Assembly (NCBI GenBank): GCA_017608295.1
Contig: JAFCGF010000001.1
Coordinates: forward strand, 356,655-420,654
Length of the DNA stretch: 64,000 bases
DNA from: Candidatus Woesearchaeota archaeon
GTDB lineage: Archaea > Nanoarchaeota > Nanoarchaeia > Woesearchaeales > JAGVZT01
Reading direction: 5' to 3'
Position numbers and translations under genes: made by a program. Under the pieces are notes generated by a model, which was given only the letters and a program-made list of their open reading frames with translations, had not been told where the DNA came from and did no database searches. Every line of letters begins with the position of its first letter. Within the stretch, counting starts at the first letter, position 1. Positions 25,756 to 34,198 of the stretch are shown here, one piece after another.

Positions 25756-25926
25756 TATCTCACTTGAATCTTAGTGCTTTTTGGCATTTTTGGACCCATT
25801 ATTCTGGAAATGGGGGAAATTCAAAAACAACCTTCTTATTGAAGGGACACTTACCATTATCCACGAAGCTGGAGACTACGTTAATGTTAATATGAGGACG
25901 AGAGAAGTTAGAGAGTTGATTACACT
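25756..25926 (+). promoter_or_regulatory. Internal promoter region before the E1-like gene
   Basis: This 171-base spacer holds a core AAAACAACCTTCTTAT at about 25824-25839, nearly identical to the element in the main divergent promoter. No other such gap exists in the rightward arm, so the E1-like gene and the membrane proteins behind it probably have a second start controlled in the same way. The leader would be about 60-70 bases long. Confidence 0.5.
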
Positions 25927-27339
25927 ATGTTAGAACGTTACGACAGGCAGCAGCGGATTGAGATAGACGGAGAGCAGTGGGAGCAGGATAAGCTCTCAGA
26001 CGCAACAGTGGCTCTTGTAGGCTCATCCACGCTTGCGCAGAACGTCGCCTGCGCCCTACTTGGCCTTGGTATCGGCAGGCTGCACATCTACGACAACCGC
26101 CGCATCAGGGACGGCCTGGAAGCAGGAGAGTTCCTCCCGCAGCACGCTACTGGCAAGCATGCCTTTGTTGTTGAGGCACTTGATGAGGTAATCTCAGGGA
26201 TGAACCCCCTCATGGACGTTTCAGGTCATGTATGGAAGTTCATTGACCCTGCCTCGACGTGTGCTCTTGGTGAGCCGGAGATTATCATCGACGCAGCGAA
26301 CGACCCGTATACAGAGCGTGTGCTGCTTGAGTACGGCCGCTCCAAGGGCATTCCAGTGCTGAACGCCTCTGCGAAAAGGCACCACTGCGAGCTCCTCCTC
26401 GAGAAAGGAGAGGGAAATATCGATGATAAGGTCTCATGCGATTATTATGGCATTGACCAGGACCCACTGATGTCGGGCCTTATCGCAGGCATCGCAGCTG
26501 ACGAACTGAGAAAGGTATTGATGCCTCTCGGAACAGAGAAGCCAATCAGCAAGCCAGTCACGTTCAATACACTGTCGAACAACTTCCTCGGTATCTATGA
26601 TGACCTGAGTGAGGAAGAGTATGCTGCTCTCGCAGACAAGTACAGGGGAATGACCGCAGCTGTCATCGGAGCAGGCGCTCTCGGAAACAATGTCGTGCTT
26701 GCGCTTGCGCAGCTCGGCGTCAAGAGAATCGAATTGTATGATTTTGATCACATTGAGGAATCGAACCTCGCACGGCAGGTCATGTTCACCCTGCACGACT
26801 CTCCTGTCGGTAAGGGCAAGGCAGAAGTTTTGAAAGATGTTGTAAGCAAGCTCTTCCCAAAGACGAAAATAGTGTCGTACAATAAGCCCTTTGAAGGCAC
26901 CTTTAGCGGGCGTTCGCCTGACGTGCTCTTCAGGTGCACTGATAACTGGGAATCGACGAAGTCCATAAACGAGGCTGCTCTTAATTACGGCATCCCGGCA
27001 GTGTTCATGGGAACTGATCCAACTACAGGACAGGCGTACCTCTTCAACCCTGGAGAGAACTATTGTTTCGAGTGCATGTTCGGTGTGGATGCCCAGATAC
27101 AGGCCAATGTGAAGCCAGTCGGATGCGCCGTAGCCCCGGACGCTTCAGTCATAACGACCAACATGGTCGCTTCGTATCTTGGGATGGCACTATTCCAGAG
27201 GCACCTTGGAGGCCATGAAGTACCGGCCAATATCATGAGGTACGATAACCACAAGGTTGAAGGGCGGCTGTATTATCCCTTCACGGAATACGCCCCGGAG
27301 AAGGAAGGCGAGTGCAAGTGCCACCTTCTCTTATCATGA
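25927..27339 (+). CDS. E1-like protein with two ThiF-type domains
   Basis: A 470-residue protein made of two Rossmann domains of the ThiF/E1 superfamily. The first (about 1-215) begins ERYDRQQRI, the usual ThiF opening, but its glycine loop is degenerate (G32-SSTLA). The second (about 240-450) is canonical: G248-AGALG, ELYDFDHIEESNLARQ with D272, D274, N280 and R283, and K296/K298. Zinc ligands are probably C380-FE-C383 and the C-terminal C463-K-C465. C400 in VGCAVAPD sits where related enzymes have a conserved Cys and may form the thioester. An inactive plus an active adenylation domain in one chain resembles eukaryotic UBA1-type E1. It would activate a modifier for the E2-like protein. Confidence 0.86.
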   Translation: MLERYDRQQRIEIDGEQWEQDKLSDATVALVGSSTLAQNVACALLGLGIGRLHIYDNRRIRDGLEAGEFLPQHATGKHAFVVEALDEVISGMNPLMDVSGHVWKFIDPASTCALGEPEIIIDAANDPYTERVLLEYGRSKGIPVLNASAKRHHCELLLEKGEGNIDDKVSCDYYGIDQDPLMSGLIAGIAADELRKVLMPLGTEKPISKPVTFNTLSNNFLGIYDDLSEEEYAALADKYRGMTAAVIGAGALGNNVVLALAQLGVKRIELYDFDHIEESNLARQVMFTLHDSPVGKGKAEVLKDVVSKLFPKTKIVSYNKPFEGTFSGRSPDVLFRCTDNWESTKSINEAALNYGIPAVFMGTDPTTGQAYLFNPGENYCFECMFGVDAQIQANVKPVGCAVAPDASVITTNMVASYLGMALFQRHLGGHEVPANIMRYDNHKVEGRLYYPFTEYAPEKEGECKCHLLLS

Positions 27340-27356
27340 TTATGGTGATGAATACA

Positions 27357-28043
27357 ATGACACAAGAACAGAAGCAAAAGCAGAAGCATGATGATATCAC
27401 AGTCGACGAGGTGTTCGACTTCCTTGTTGGAGATGAAAAGCCCAAGCAGGAGCAGAGACAAGTAGAGGAGCCAGGCCAGTACCTGCCGTTTTCGGCATTT
27501 GACCTGCTCGCAGCAGCAGAGATAAAGGAAATGTTCCCGAAGAAAGCCTTTGACTCGCGAATTGAGGGTCTCGAGAGCCTTGATGAGCTGAAGGGCCTTA
27601 TCCTGGCATCGCAGCTGTATGAGTCTGCGAGCGATGCGGTGAAGACTGAATATCAGGTCATGATAAACGATTCCAAGATTCCGAACATCACCCTGCACGA
27701 GCACATGCTCTCGCACTACGGCTCATCGCTTGATGAGAGTCAGGTAGAGGTTGCGAAAGCAAAGCTCGACAGCAAGCTCCCTCATGAGTTTTACGCCCTG
27801 ATGGGTCCCTCACTGAAGAATACAGTGGAGACTGGCTATCCAAAGGAGAAGTACGTACGTAAGAGGGGAGTCCGCCGCGGAGCGGTCAACGCCGGACTTC
27901 TTGCCCTTATTGGGGCTGGAGCAGTTGCAGGAGCTTACTTTGGAGTGAAGGGCCTGCTCGATACCAAGGACACCCAGCACGAACAAGTGATGGAAACCCT
28001 TGAAGAGATTGAGGACCTCGACACTCTTGATTATACTAAGTGA
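27357..28043 (+). CDS. C-terminally anchored membrane protein
   Basis: About 228 residues. A Gln/Lys-rich start is followed by a helical soluble domain that contains AFDSRIEGLESLDELKGLIL, similar to a segment in the proteins at 28049 and 11503. A membrane helix (VNAGLLALIGAGAVAGAYFGV) lies near residue 190, preceded by a basic stretch RKRGVRRG. The short outside tail includes METLEEIEDLD. Basic residues before the helix suggest the large domain is cytoplasmic. The start ATG 27357 is chosen because GGTGAT lies seven bases upstream; it falls just after the E1 stop. It may dock the soluble conjugation proteins at the membrane. Confidence 0.78.
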   Translation: MTQEQKQKQKHDDITVDEVFDFLVGDEKPKQEQRQVEEPGQYLPFSAFDLLAAAEIKEMFPKKAFDSRIEGLESLDELKGLILASQLYESASDAVKTEYQVMINDSKIPNITLHEHMLSHYGSSLDESQVEVAKAKLDSKLPHEFYALMGPSLKNTVETGYPKEKYVRKRGVRRGAVNAGLLALIGAGAVAGAYFGVKGLLDTKDTQHEQVMETLEEIEDLDTLDYTK

Positions 28044-28048
28044 TAACT

Positions 28049-29737
28049 ATGAGACAGACTAAGGAACAGAGAAAGGAAGAGGCGCTTGTCAGGAAGATAG
28101 CGAGCGTATTCCCTGACAGCGATGAATCAGCATTCGACCCTTCAGAGTTGAAGGGCATCTCACTTGAGAGCTTATTAGTAGCAAGCAGAATCTTCTCGCG
28201 GGAAGACGGCACTGGAATGGTAGGTAGTCTTAGCTATAATCCCAAGATGGAGGACCATCTCGTTGTCGATTACCTGTTGGAGAACGCTGGCATATCAGAA
28301 ACTGCAGTGGAAGGAATGGCATTTCGTGAGACTCTGCTTAATGAGATGGCTTCTGGCTCAAAAGCCAATGTCATGGACCTTGTGTCTGCCTGCGCAGCAG
28401 GAAAGCTCAATGCCCAGGACATTGAAGATATGATTACCATGCACAAAGACAAGCTGCTTTCACATTATGCCAAGCAGTGGGCAAAGGAGCTGAGAGGCTC
28501 ACCTGTACTGAACGCAGATGCGAAGAAGCTGGGGGGGCACATCACTAAGGTTGCTACCTGTGTGCTCGGCGTTGGAGTAGTTGTTGGCGGTGCTATCGCC
28601 GTGGGAAATGTGATTTCCACTAATTCAGACCAATCATCAGTTGAGCACGCCCGCGCTGTCGAGGTGTTCGACGAGCTGTATGTCGCTCCAGAGCTGATTG
28701 AGAGCGAGTTCCTCGACACAGTGGCAGACTCCATTGTCCCATATGAGGGGTTTGGAGGAATTACTGCAGATATGCGTGTGCTTGAACAGAGGAACACTGA
28801 TGCGAGGAACGCGTATTCGCAGGCAAAGGATGATACTGCAAAGCTCGAAGCGCTTGTCGCTGCATATCCGAATACATATGAGGCGCTTGTCGCAAAGAAG
28901 AAGATTGTCTTCCTCGAGTACCTGCATAATCCCAATGCTTCGCAGGTTGTAGAGGAGTTTGATGAATTCGTGGTGCAGTTCGCTGATTCAAGCGACCTGA
29001 CGACAAGTATGCTGATTGACCTGGTGAACAGGCATTACAGTCTCATGGTGAAGTCAGACACTGAGAGTAGTGCTGCAATGCAGACCCTCACCTGGCTCAA
29101 CGACCTTCATACGAAGACCGAGGGCACAATGGCAGGCTCTGAGATAGCGTACATCCGCGCGATGATATACTCAGGGGAGACTGAGGTGCATTCCCTCTAC
29201 CTTGCAGATGCCAGAGATTACCACCGCCTTGATGAGAGGCTTGTGAACGAGGTGCAGGCTAGTAAGGACAGTGACCGCATCCGAGACCTGCTCGCGGAGA
29301 GCGGGGAGCTAGACACATATAGTGTGATGAACTTTCCCTCGACTCAGGCAGCAACTATGGATTCCTCATTGAGAGCCTCGCGTGCGCTGTTCTACATGGC
29401 GCAGGAGTACAAGGACACTGATGAAGTGAAGTACGCTGCGATGCTGAGTAGGAGCACCTTCCTCGGAGAGCTGAGCGACATCGAGCAGTTCTACGCTCCG
29501 TGGCTGCCTGAGGCGCATTGGCAGCTTGGATTTACTCTGCACAGCCATCAGGAATGGTCAGCTGCGAACGAGCACTTTAACTATGTCATCCAGAACTTTC
29601 CCTCGACGGATCAGGCAGTGGCTTCACAGGCGCTTGTTGTCGACCCTGCTGAAGAGCAGGCGATGGTAGATGTTGAGCTTGCCCGGCTCCGTGAGGATGC
29701 ATTTGATCAGTTTTACGAGAGTGTGACAGAACGATGA
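28049..29737 (+). CDS. Single-pass membrane protein with TPR-like outer domain
   Basis: About 562 residues. A cytosolic helical domain of 165 residues contains AFDPSELKGISLESLLVASRIF, akin to segments in the neighbouring membrane proteins. A membrane helix follows (VATCVLGVGVVVGGAIAVGNV). The outside part starts with EVFDELYVAPELIESEF and IVPYEGFGGI, which resembles the start of the five envelope paralogues' domain. It then has repeated helical pairs like TPR units (EAHWQLGFTLHSHQEWSAA, EHFNYVIQNFPSTD). The ATG at 28049 is preferred; a GTG at 28040 overlaps the previous stop. TPR-like domains typically hold protein complexes together. Confidence 0.78.
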   Translation: MRQTKEQRKEEALVRKIASVFPDSDESAFDPSELKGISLESLLVASRIFSREDGTGMVGSLSYNPKMEDHLVVDYLLENAGISETAVEGMAFRETLLNEMASGSKANVMDLVSACAAGKLNAQDIEDMITMHKDKLLSHYAKQWAKELRGSPVLNADAKKLGGHITKVATCVLGVGVVVGGAIAVGNVISTNSDQSSVEHARAVEVFDELYVAPELIESEFLDTVADSIVPYEGFGGITADMRVLEQRNTDARNAYSQAKDDTAKLEALVAAYPNTYEALVAKKKIVFLEYLHNPNASQVVEEFDEFVVQFADSSDLTTSMLIDLVNRHYSLMVKSDTESSAAMQTLTWLNDLHTKTEGTMAGSEIAYIRAMIYSGETEVHSLYLADARDYHRLDERLVNEVQASKDSDRIRDLLAESGELDTYSVMNFPSTQAATMDSSLRASRALFYMAQEYKDTDEVKYAAMLSRSTFLGELSDIEQFYAPWLPEAHWQLGFTLHSHQEWSAANEHFNYVIQNFPSTDQAVASQALVVDPAEEQAMVDVELARLREDAFDQFYESVTER

Positions 29738-30495
29738 GCAATACAGGATGGTATATTTTAGGAGGAATTGTTGTTGCAGGAGCTGCAGCTGGAGGGTATT
29801 TTTACTTTACGTATGAAAGGCCACCTGCGCCGCCAGAGCCGACAGTGGTGTACGAGGAGATGTCTATTGATGATATTCTCAATGAGAATGCAGAGCTCAT
29901 AGTCACTTTAGAGCCTGGAGTGCCGCAGGATGTGCGCCTGCACACAATAGATGATGGCGATGACTATAACATCGATATGGCGTGCGTCAGCTTCTTCCTC
30001 GGGTCAGAGCTATCTGGCCAGTTCCTGCCTGCAGAGTACTGCCTTGTGGATGTCGAGGCAGAGAGCGTCATCCCCTTGCATGACTTAGAGACGCAGCTGC
30101 TTGCTGCAGAGCGCTCAGAGACCGAGATATCTGTCTCAGGGCTGTACAGGAATGATGTGCTCGAGGTGAGCGGCATCAACCAGAAGACAGCATACGGAGA
30201 GGAGACGCTCTTCGCGCTTGAGGAGATTGAGGATATTGAGTTTCTTGAAGGCGTTGTTGTGCATGCTGAGAAGTTCTATGACGGCAGTGAGGGTAGTAGC
30301 CTATATACAGTTACCATCAGGCAGGATAACGACCTTTTCCTAGTACTGTTTGACGGCGGCATCAAGGGCTACTCCACTGGAAACACCGACGCGATGGACA
30401 AGCTCATCGGGCAGTCTGTCCGCATAGAAGGCCTTGAGCAGGAGATGCCGAACCTCTACCACGGCCTTAGGCTAGAGACTCTCACTTCAGAGTGA
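29734..30495 (+). CDS. N-terminally anchored envelope protein
   Basis: A 253-residue protein. A membrane helix (WYILGGIVVAGAAAGGYFYF) at residues 5-25 is followed by a Pro-rich linker and VVYEEMSIDDILNENAELI, close to the VFEEMDFGEM motif of the leftward paralogues. The rest is probably beta-rich, and FLEGVVVHAEKF...YTVTIRQDN...GQSVRIEGL looks like an OB-fold. The ATG overlaps the previous stop by four bases (ATGA), so it is translationally coupled. It is the last gene of the rightward arm; the next gene has its own start region. It is probably a distant relative of the five paralogues. Confidence 0.76.
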   Translation: MSNTGWYILGGIVVAGAAAGGYFYFTYERPPAPPEPTVVYEEMSIDDILNENAELIVTLEPGVPQDVRLHTIDDGDDYNIDMACVSFFLGSELSGQFLPAEYCLVDVEAESVIPLHDLETQLLAAERSETEISVSGLYRNDVLEVSGINQKTAYGEETLFALEEIEDIEFLEGVVVHAEKFYDGSEGSSLYTVTIRQDNDLFLVLFDGGIKGYSTGNTDAMDKLIGQSVRIEGLEQEMPNLYHGLRLETLTSE

Positions 30496-30545
30496 AAACA
30501 GTATTGCCGATACACTAATAAAAGAACATCTACCCCACCGACGCT

Positions 30546-31058
30546 ATGGAGGGGGGATTCACACGGTCTATGGAGATACACTATAGGCCTATTGGCGTGA
30601 TTCATTCTAAATTCAGCAAGCCCAATGGTGTCCCCATCCAGGCAGCTGTCGCGAAACGGCATAAAGGCACTGTTGTCATCTATCCTGAGTATGTCGATGG
30701 CCTGGATGATATCGAGGGATTCTCCCACCTCATACTCGTGTTCCACTGCCACCTCTCGAAGAACGGCAGCCTCAAAGTAAAGCCCTTCCTCGAGGATAAG
30801 CAGCATGGGATTTTTGCGACTCGCAGCCCCAACCATCCTAACCCTATAGGTCTATCAGTTGTGCGGCTGCTGAAGCGCGAAGGTAACACTTTATATATTC
30901 AGGACGTGGATATCATTGACGATACTCCTTTATTGGACATCAAGCCCTTTATCCCAGATTTCGATGAGCGCGACGATGTCCGTGTGGGCTGGCTGGAACA
31001 CAATATTGAAAGGATGAACAAGGTGAAAGATGATGGCAGATTCGCAAAAGAGGTCTGA
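30546..31058 (+). CDS. trmO: TrmO/TsaA-like tRNA methyltransferase
   Basis: A 170-residue protein of the TrmO (TsaA, VirR-like) family, which in bacteria N6-methylates t6A at tRNA position 37 using S-adenosylmethionine. Motifs visible are YRPIGVIHS at the N-terminus, FATRSPNHPNPIGLSVV in the middle, and DTPLLDIKPFIPDFDE near the C-terminus; the RxPNPIG and LDIKPY-type motifs define the family. The start is ATG 30546, or ATG 30570 directly before EIHYRPIG. A weak A/T-rich box (ACTAATAAAAG) lies about 26 bases upstream of 30546. It overlaps the next gene. Archaeal members may have a related rather than identical substrate. Confidence 0.88.
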   Translation: MEGGFTRSMEIHYRPIGVIHSKFSKPNGVPIQAAVAKRHKGTVVIYPEYVDGLDDIEGFSHLILVFHCHLSKNGSLKVKPFLEDKQHGIFATRSPNHPNPIGLSVVRLLKREGNTLYIQDVDIIDDTPLLDIKPFIPDFDERDDVRVGWLEHNIERMNKVKDDGRFAKEV

Positions 31059-31602
31059 GACGCTGTACGAGGATTCTGAGACTGGCTGTTGTAAGCGCTT
31101 CGACCCGAAGCAGTGGAACGAGCGCAAGGTGAAGTTCAACCAGATGCTCTTCATCAAAGACAGGGTAAAAAGCATATTCCACATCCCGCTAAACTTTAGT
31201 AAGGTGATGATTCGCAATATCACGCGCATCAAAAACGCTGATGCCCTGCCAAAAGATCCGCTGATGCTCGTGGATGAGAATTCCCTCTGGGGCGCTGACG
31301 TGTACATCGCTGTCGCAAAGGAAGTGCCTGAGGTGGAGAACGTCCATATGTCAGGGACATTCAGAACAAAGGTATTTGAGGGGCATTTCAAGAACATCAA
31401 GTCCTGGATGAAGGAGATGGAGGAATACGTCCACTCAAAGGATGAGTTTGTCCGGAAATTCTATTTTTTCTACACTACCTGCCCGAAGTGCGCAGAATTC
31501 TACGGCAAGAACTATGTCGTGCTATTCGCAGAGGTTGATGAGCCTGAGCACATAGAGCCAGAGATGGAGCAGCCGAAGCCCAAGGCAGATAAACAGGATT
31601 AA
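31030..31602 (+). CDS. Conserved hypothetical protein
   Basis: A 190-residue protein with a sequence pattern that I recall from a widespread uncharacterised bacterial and archaeal family: GCCKRFDPKQW, HIPLNFSKVM, DENSLWGADVYIAV, SGTFRTKVFEG and FFYTTCPKCAEFYGKNYVVL. The CCxxF and TTCPKCA cysteines could bind a metal. There is no signal peptide or membrane segment. The start ATG 31030 lies within the end of trmO with GGTGA upstream, so the two are translationally coupled. Its end overlaps the convergent Nog1 stop by four bases. Function unknown. Confidence 0.8.
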   Translation: MMADSQKRSETLYEDSETGCCKRFDPKQWNERKVKFNQMLFIKDRVKSIFHIPLNFSKVMIRNITRIKNADALPKDPLMLVDENSLWGADVYIAVAKEVPEVENVHMSGTFRTKVFEGHFKNIKSWMKEMEEYVHSKDEFVRKFYFFYTTCPKCAEFYGKNYVVLFAEVDEPEHIEPEMEQPKPKADKQD

Positions 31603-32591
31603 GAAACCTCACCCTTAGCTTCCTTCTTGCGGTAGGCCTTCTCAAGCTTGAGGAGGCTCTGCTTGATATCCTTTGGTGAGAACACTGCCTCGCGCTCAGC
31701 GCAGAAGCCCTCCACCTGCTCGGGGATGAGGTCCTGCTTGCTCACATAGATGAGAAGGGGCTTGTCCATCTTCTTGACCTGCTTGAAGAACTTCTCCTGG
31801 TCTTTCAATGGAAATGGCTCAGTCAGGTCGTAGACATATACGATGACACTCGCGAGGTGCTTCAATGCAAGATGCGCCTGGCGTTCGATGTCGTTCATCT
31901 TGTCGAATCTGTTGAGCGTTCCGGGAGTGTCGACGAGCTGGATCTTACCATAGGGCGTCTTTATGTAGGCTACATTCAGGCGCTTTGTCGTGAATGCGTA
32001 TGACGCGATTTCCGGCTTTGTGCCGGAGAGCTTTTTGAGCAGGGTTGATTTGCCGACATTGGGAAAGCCGGCGATGCACGCGGTGAACTCGTTCTTCACC
32101 CGCGGGAACTTCCTCAGCACTTTTCTGCACTCCTCGAGATACGCGAGTTCCTCTTTTATCTGCTTCAATGTGGAGGCCACTCTGCCAAGATAACCCTTCT
32201 GTAACCCGGCCCATTTAGTATTGTCGCGGTTGCGCTTCGCCTTCTCAATATAGCTGCGGCTGAGCAGCTCGACGCGCTTCGCAGCCCAGCTCACTCCTCC
32301 GAGGCATTTTCTCATCATCCCTATGTCCAGAAAGCATTTTGAGAGCTCAGTGTAGAATTCGGTGAGCTCATTCATCGAAGGAAAGGATTTTACGGTTTCC
32401 CTGAGGCGCTTGACCAGCACACTCCTTACAGCCCTGATGCGCGTGATTACTTTTTCCTTCTGGAGCTTATCGAACTCCATCCGCTTTGCCTTGCCCTTCT
32501 TTATGCCCGCTACTTTGAGTCTGCCGGCGCCGAACGCAGCGTCCATCATCTCCTTCGGCTTCTCTAGGGGCGGTATATGCTGAAAGTTCAT
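31599..32591 (-). CDS. nog1: Nog1-type ribosome assembly GTPase
   Basis: A 330-residue Obg-HflX superfamily GTPase of the archaeal/eukaryotic Nog1 group, which acts in large ribosomal subunit maturation. The N-terminal 165 residues form the helical domain typical of Nog1. The G domain has G1 GFPNVGKST, the Nog1-type switch ASYAFTTKRLNVAYI, G3 DTPGT and G4 YVSKQD, where Ser replaces the usual Asn. A TATA-like GTTTTATATAATG about 25 bases upstream of the ATG indicates a leaderless mRNA. It is divergent from the nuo operon. Confidence 0.93.
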   Translation of the reverse strand: MNFQHIPPLEKPKEMMDAAFGAGRLKVAGIKKGKAKRMEFDKLQKEKVITRIRAVRSVLVKRLRETVKSFPSMNELTEFYTELSKCFLDIGMMRKCLGGVSWAAKRVELLSRSYIEKAKRNRDNTKWAGLQKGYLGRVASTLKQIKEELAYLEECRKVLRKFPRVKNEFTACIAGFPNVGKSTLLKKLSGTKPEIASYAFTTKRLNVAYIKTPYGKIQLVDTPGTLNRFDKMNDIERQAHLALKHLASVIVYVYDLTEPFPLKDQEKFFKQVKKMDKPLLIYVSKQDLIPEQVEGFCAEREAVFSPKDIKQSLLKLEKAYRKKEAKGEVS

Positions 32592-32676
32592 ATCTTTGAT
32601 GAATCACAGGCATTATATAAAACGATATGTCAAGGAGTAAGCACAGTAATCTTAAATGACCTGCCGCTGAATAACA

Positions 32677-32684
32677 TTTATATA
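32677..32684 (+). promoter_or_regulatory. TATA box of the nuo operon
   Basis: TTTATATA, with an A-rich flank, lies about 25 bases before an expected transcription start near 32704. The nuoA ATG is at 32716 with GGGGGTGAG immediately before it, so the leader would be about 12 bases. No other strong promoter is seen until after nuoN. Confidence 0.6.
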
Positions 32685-32715
32685 GCTCTCGTCTTATGAA
32701 TGGGTGGGGGGTGAG

Positions 32716-33087
32716 ATGCTTAACCCACTGTCATCAGAAGGAGTAGTGTTCGTTTTTGCGCTCTGCGCGCTAGCCCTTGCCCTAATTATCCTGCTCCTAT
32801 CTTATCTCCTGCGGATGCGGGGCTCTCCTGACGTCGAGAAAACAGTATACGAGTGCGGCGAAAAGCCCTTTGGAGATGCCCGTGTGCAGTTCAACTCCCG
32901 TTACTACGTCTTTGCCCTCGTCTATGTCATCTTCGCTGTAGAAATCATTTTCCTCATGCCCTGGGCTGTCTCAATGCGGCTGAGTGACAACATGCCCCTC
33001 CTGTTGCTGGAAATGGTGGCGTTTATCGGAGTCCTGGCAGTCGGGCTGGGATATGCGTGGAATAAAGGTGCTCTTGAATGGCTGTGA
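32716..33087 (+). CDS. nuoA: Complex I subunit NuoA
   Basis: A 123-residue membrane protein with three membrane helices. The loop [34 protein letters not shown] (given in parts) is the hallmark of NuoA, including the conserved Cys of YECG, which lies near the quinone site. ATG 32716 is chosen over a GTG at 32704 because of the ribosome binding sequence and the usual N-terminal length. It overlaps nuoB by ten bases and opens the eleven-gene operon. Confidence 0.93.
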   Translation: MLNPLSSEGVVFVFALCALALALIILLLSYLLRMRGSPDVEKTVYECGEKPFGDARVQFNSRYYVFALVYVIFAVEIIFLMPWAVSMRLSDNMPLLLLEMVAFIGVLAVGLGYAWNKGALEWL

Positions 33088-33680
33088 AAGAAATTGCGAG
33101 GAACCCATTGGAAGAGCTTGCTAAGCCTGAGAAGTGCAGGTTTTCCGGTGTCCTCTTCGCTCCCATTGAGGAACTGCTCAAGTGGGCCCGCAGATCAAGC
33201 CCATGGCCATTGACAATGGGGCTCGCATGCTGTGCGATAGAGATGATGGCAACAGTAGGCTCCCATAATGACCTTGACCGCTTCGGAGCCCAGCTTTTCC
33301 GCGCAACTCCAAGACAGGCTGACATTATGATAACCTCCGGAACATTGACTTATAAGATGGCGAAGCGGGTCAAGCTCCTGTATGAGCAGATGCCTGACCC
33401 CAAGTATGTAATTTCCATGGGCAGCTGCACGAACAACGGGGGTCCGTTCTATTATGATTCCTACACTGTGCTAAGGGGAGTGGACCAGATAATTCCTGTG
33501 GACATCTACGTCCCGGGCTGTCCCCCCCGTCCAGAAGCCCTTATATATGGGCTGTTGAAGCTCAAGGAGCGCATCAAGTCAGGAGAGATAGAGCGCTATA
33601 GGAAAGAGTACCAGTTCAAGCGGAAGACAGGCTCAGAAGACCTGCCGATGCACGGGCACGAACTGTGGAGGAAAAAATGA
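33078..33680 (+). CDS. nuoB: Complex I subunit NuoB, N2 cluster protein
   Basis: A 200-residue protein that binds iron-sulfur cluster N2, the last electron carrier before quinone. Visible motifs are [12 protein letters not shown] (the Cys-Cys pair), [39 protein letters not shown] and [16 protein letters not shown], which supply the four cluster cysteines. Archaeal-type LK..I tail. It starts inside nuoA and overlaps nuoC by four bases. Confidence 0.96.
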   Translation: MAVKEIARNPLEELAKPEKCRFSGVLFAPIEELLKWARRSSPWPLTMGLACCAIEMMATVGSHNDLDRFGAQLFRATPRQADIMITSGTLTYKMAKRVKLLYEQMPDPKYVISMGSCTNNGGPFYYDSYTVLRGVDQIIPVDIYVPGCPPRPEALIYGLLKLKERIKSGEIERYRKEYQFKRKTGSEDLPMHGHELWRKK

Positions 33681-34198
33681 ATTTCAGGCCGCTCTTCAAG
33701 GACCTGAGAAAGGAGTTTGGAAGAGGAACAGCCTTGTGCGAGTCTCCTGCAGAGGGAGCGCAGCAGGACACAGTGGTTCATCACTCCAAGACTGAGCAGA
33801 TGCTGCTCGTCGATGCCAAGAAGCTCAAGGCGGTATGCAGCTATCTGAGAGCATACGCCGACATATCCTTTGACTATCTCATCGGCATGACTGCAGTGGA
33901 TTTCCCTGAGCGCAATGAGTTTGAGCTGCTCTATTTCCTGTATTCAATGGAGAAGAACGTCAGGCTTACCCTGAAGTGCATCCTGCCAAGGAAGAAGCCG
34001 AGCATAGACAGTGTCATCGCCGTGTGGAAGGCTGCTGAATACCCTGAGCGCGAAGTGTACGATTTGTATGGGGTGAAGTTCACCAGGCATCCTGACCTGA
34101 GGAGGATTTTCCTTGACGACGATTTCAATGGCCACCCTATGCGCAGGGATTGGAAAGGCAAGGAATTGATACGGCTGCCAGAGGTGGGGCCACGATGA
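33677..34198 (+). CDS. nuoC: Complex I subunit NuoC
   Basis: A 173-residue protein of the peripheral arm (30-kDa subunit family). The conserved C-terminal signature is present: [36 protein letters not shown], given here in part as YDLYGVKF and RRIFL. The ATG overlaps the nuoB stop as ATGA. It is not fused to NuoD, unlike in E. coli. Confidence 0.94.
   Translation: MNFRPLFKDLRKEFGRGTALCESPAEGAQQDTVVHHSKTEQMLLVDAKKLKAVCSYLRAYADISFDYLIGMTAVDFPERNEFELLYFLYSMEKNVRLTLKCILPRKKPSIDSVIAVWKAAEYPEREVYDLYGVKFTRHPDLRRIFLDDDFNGHPMRRDWKGKELIRLPEVGPR

Noticed and set aside
22331..27339. Type II CBASS (Cap2 E1-E2 fusion with Cap3 JAB) or a Bil operon
   Set aside because: There is no cyclic-nucleotide synthase or effector, the E1 and E2-like parts are separate genes, and the neighbourhood is AAA and envelope genes.
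25927..27339. Thiamine or molybdopterin ThiF/MoeB enzyme
   Set aside because: Two ThiF domains in one chain and no thiamine or molybdopterin genes nearby.
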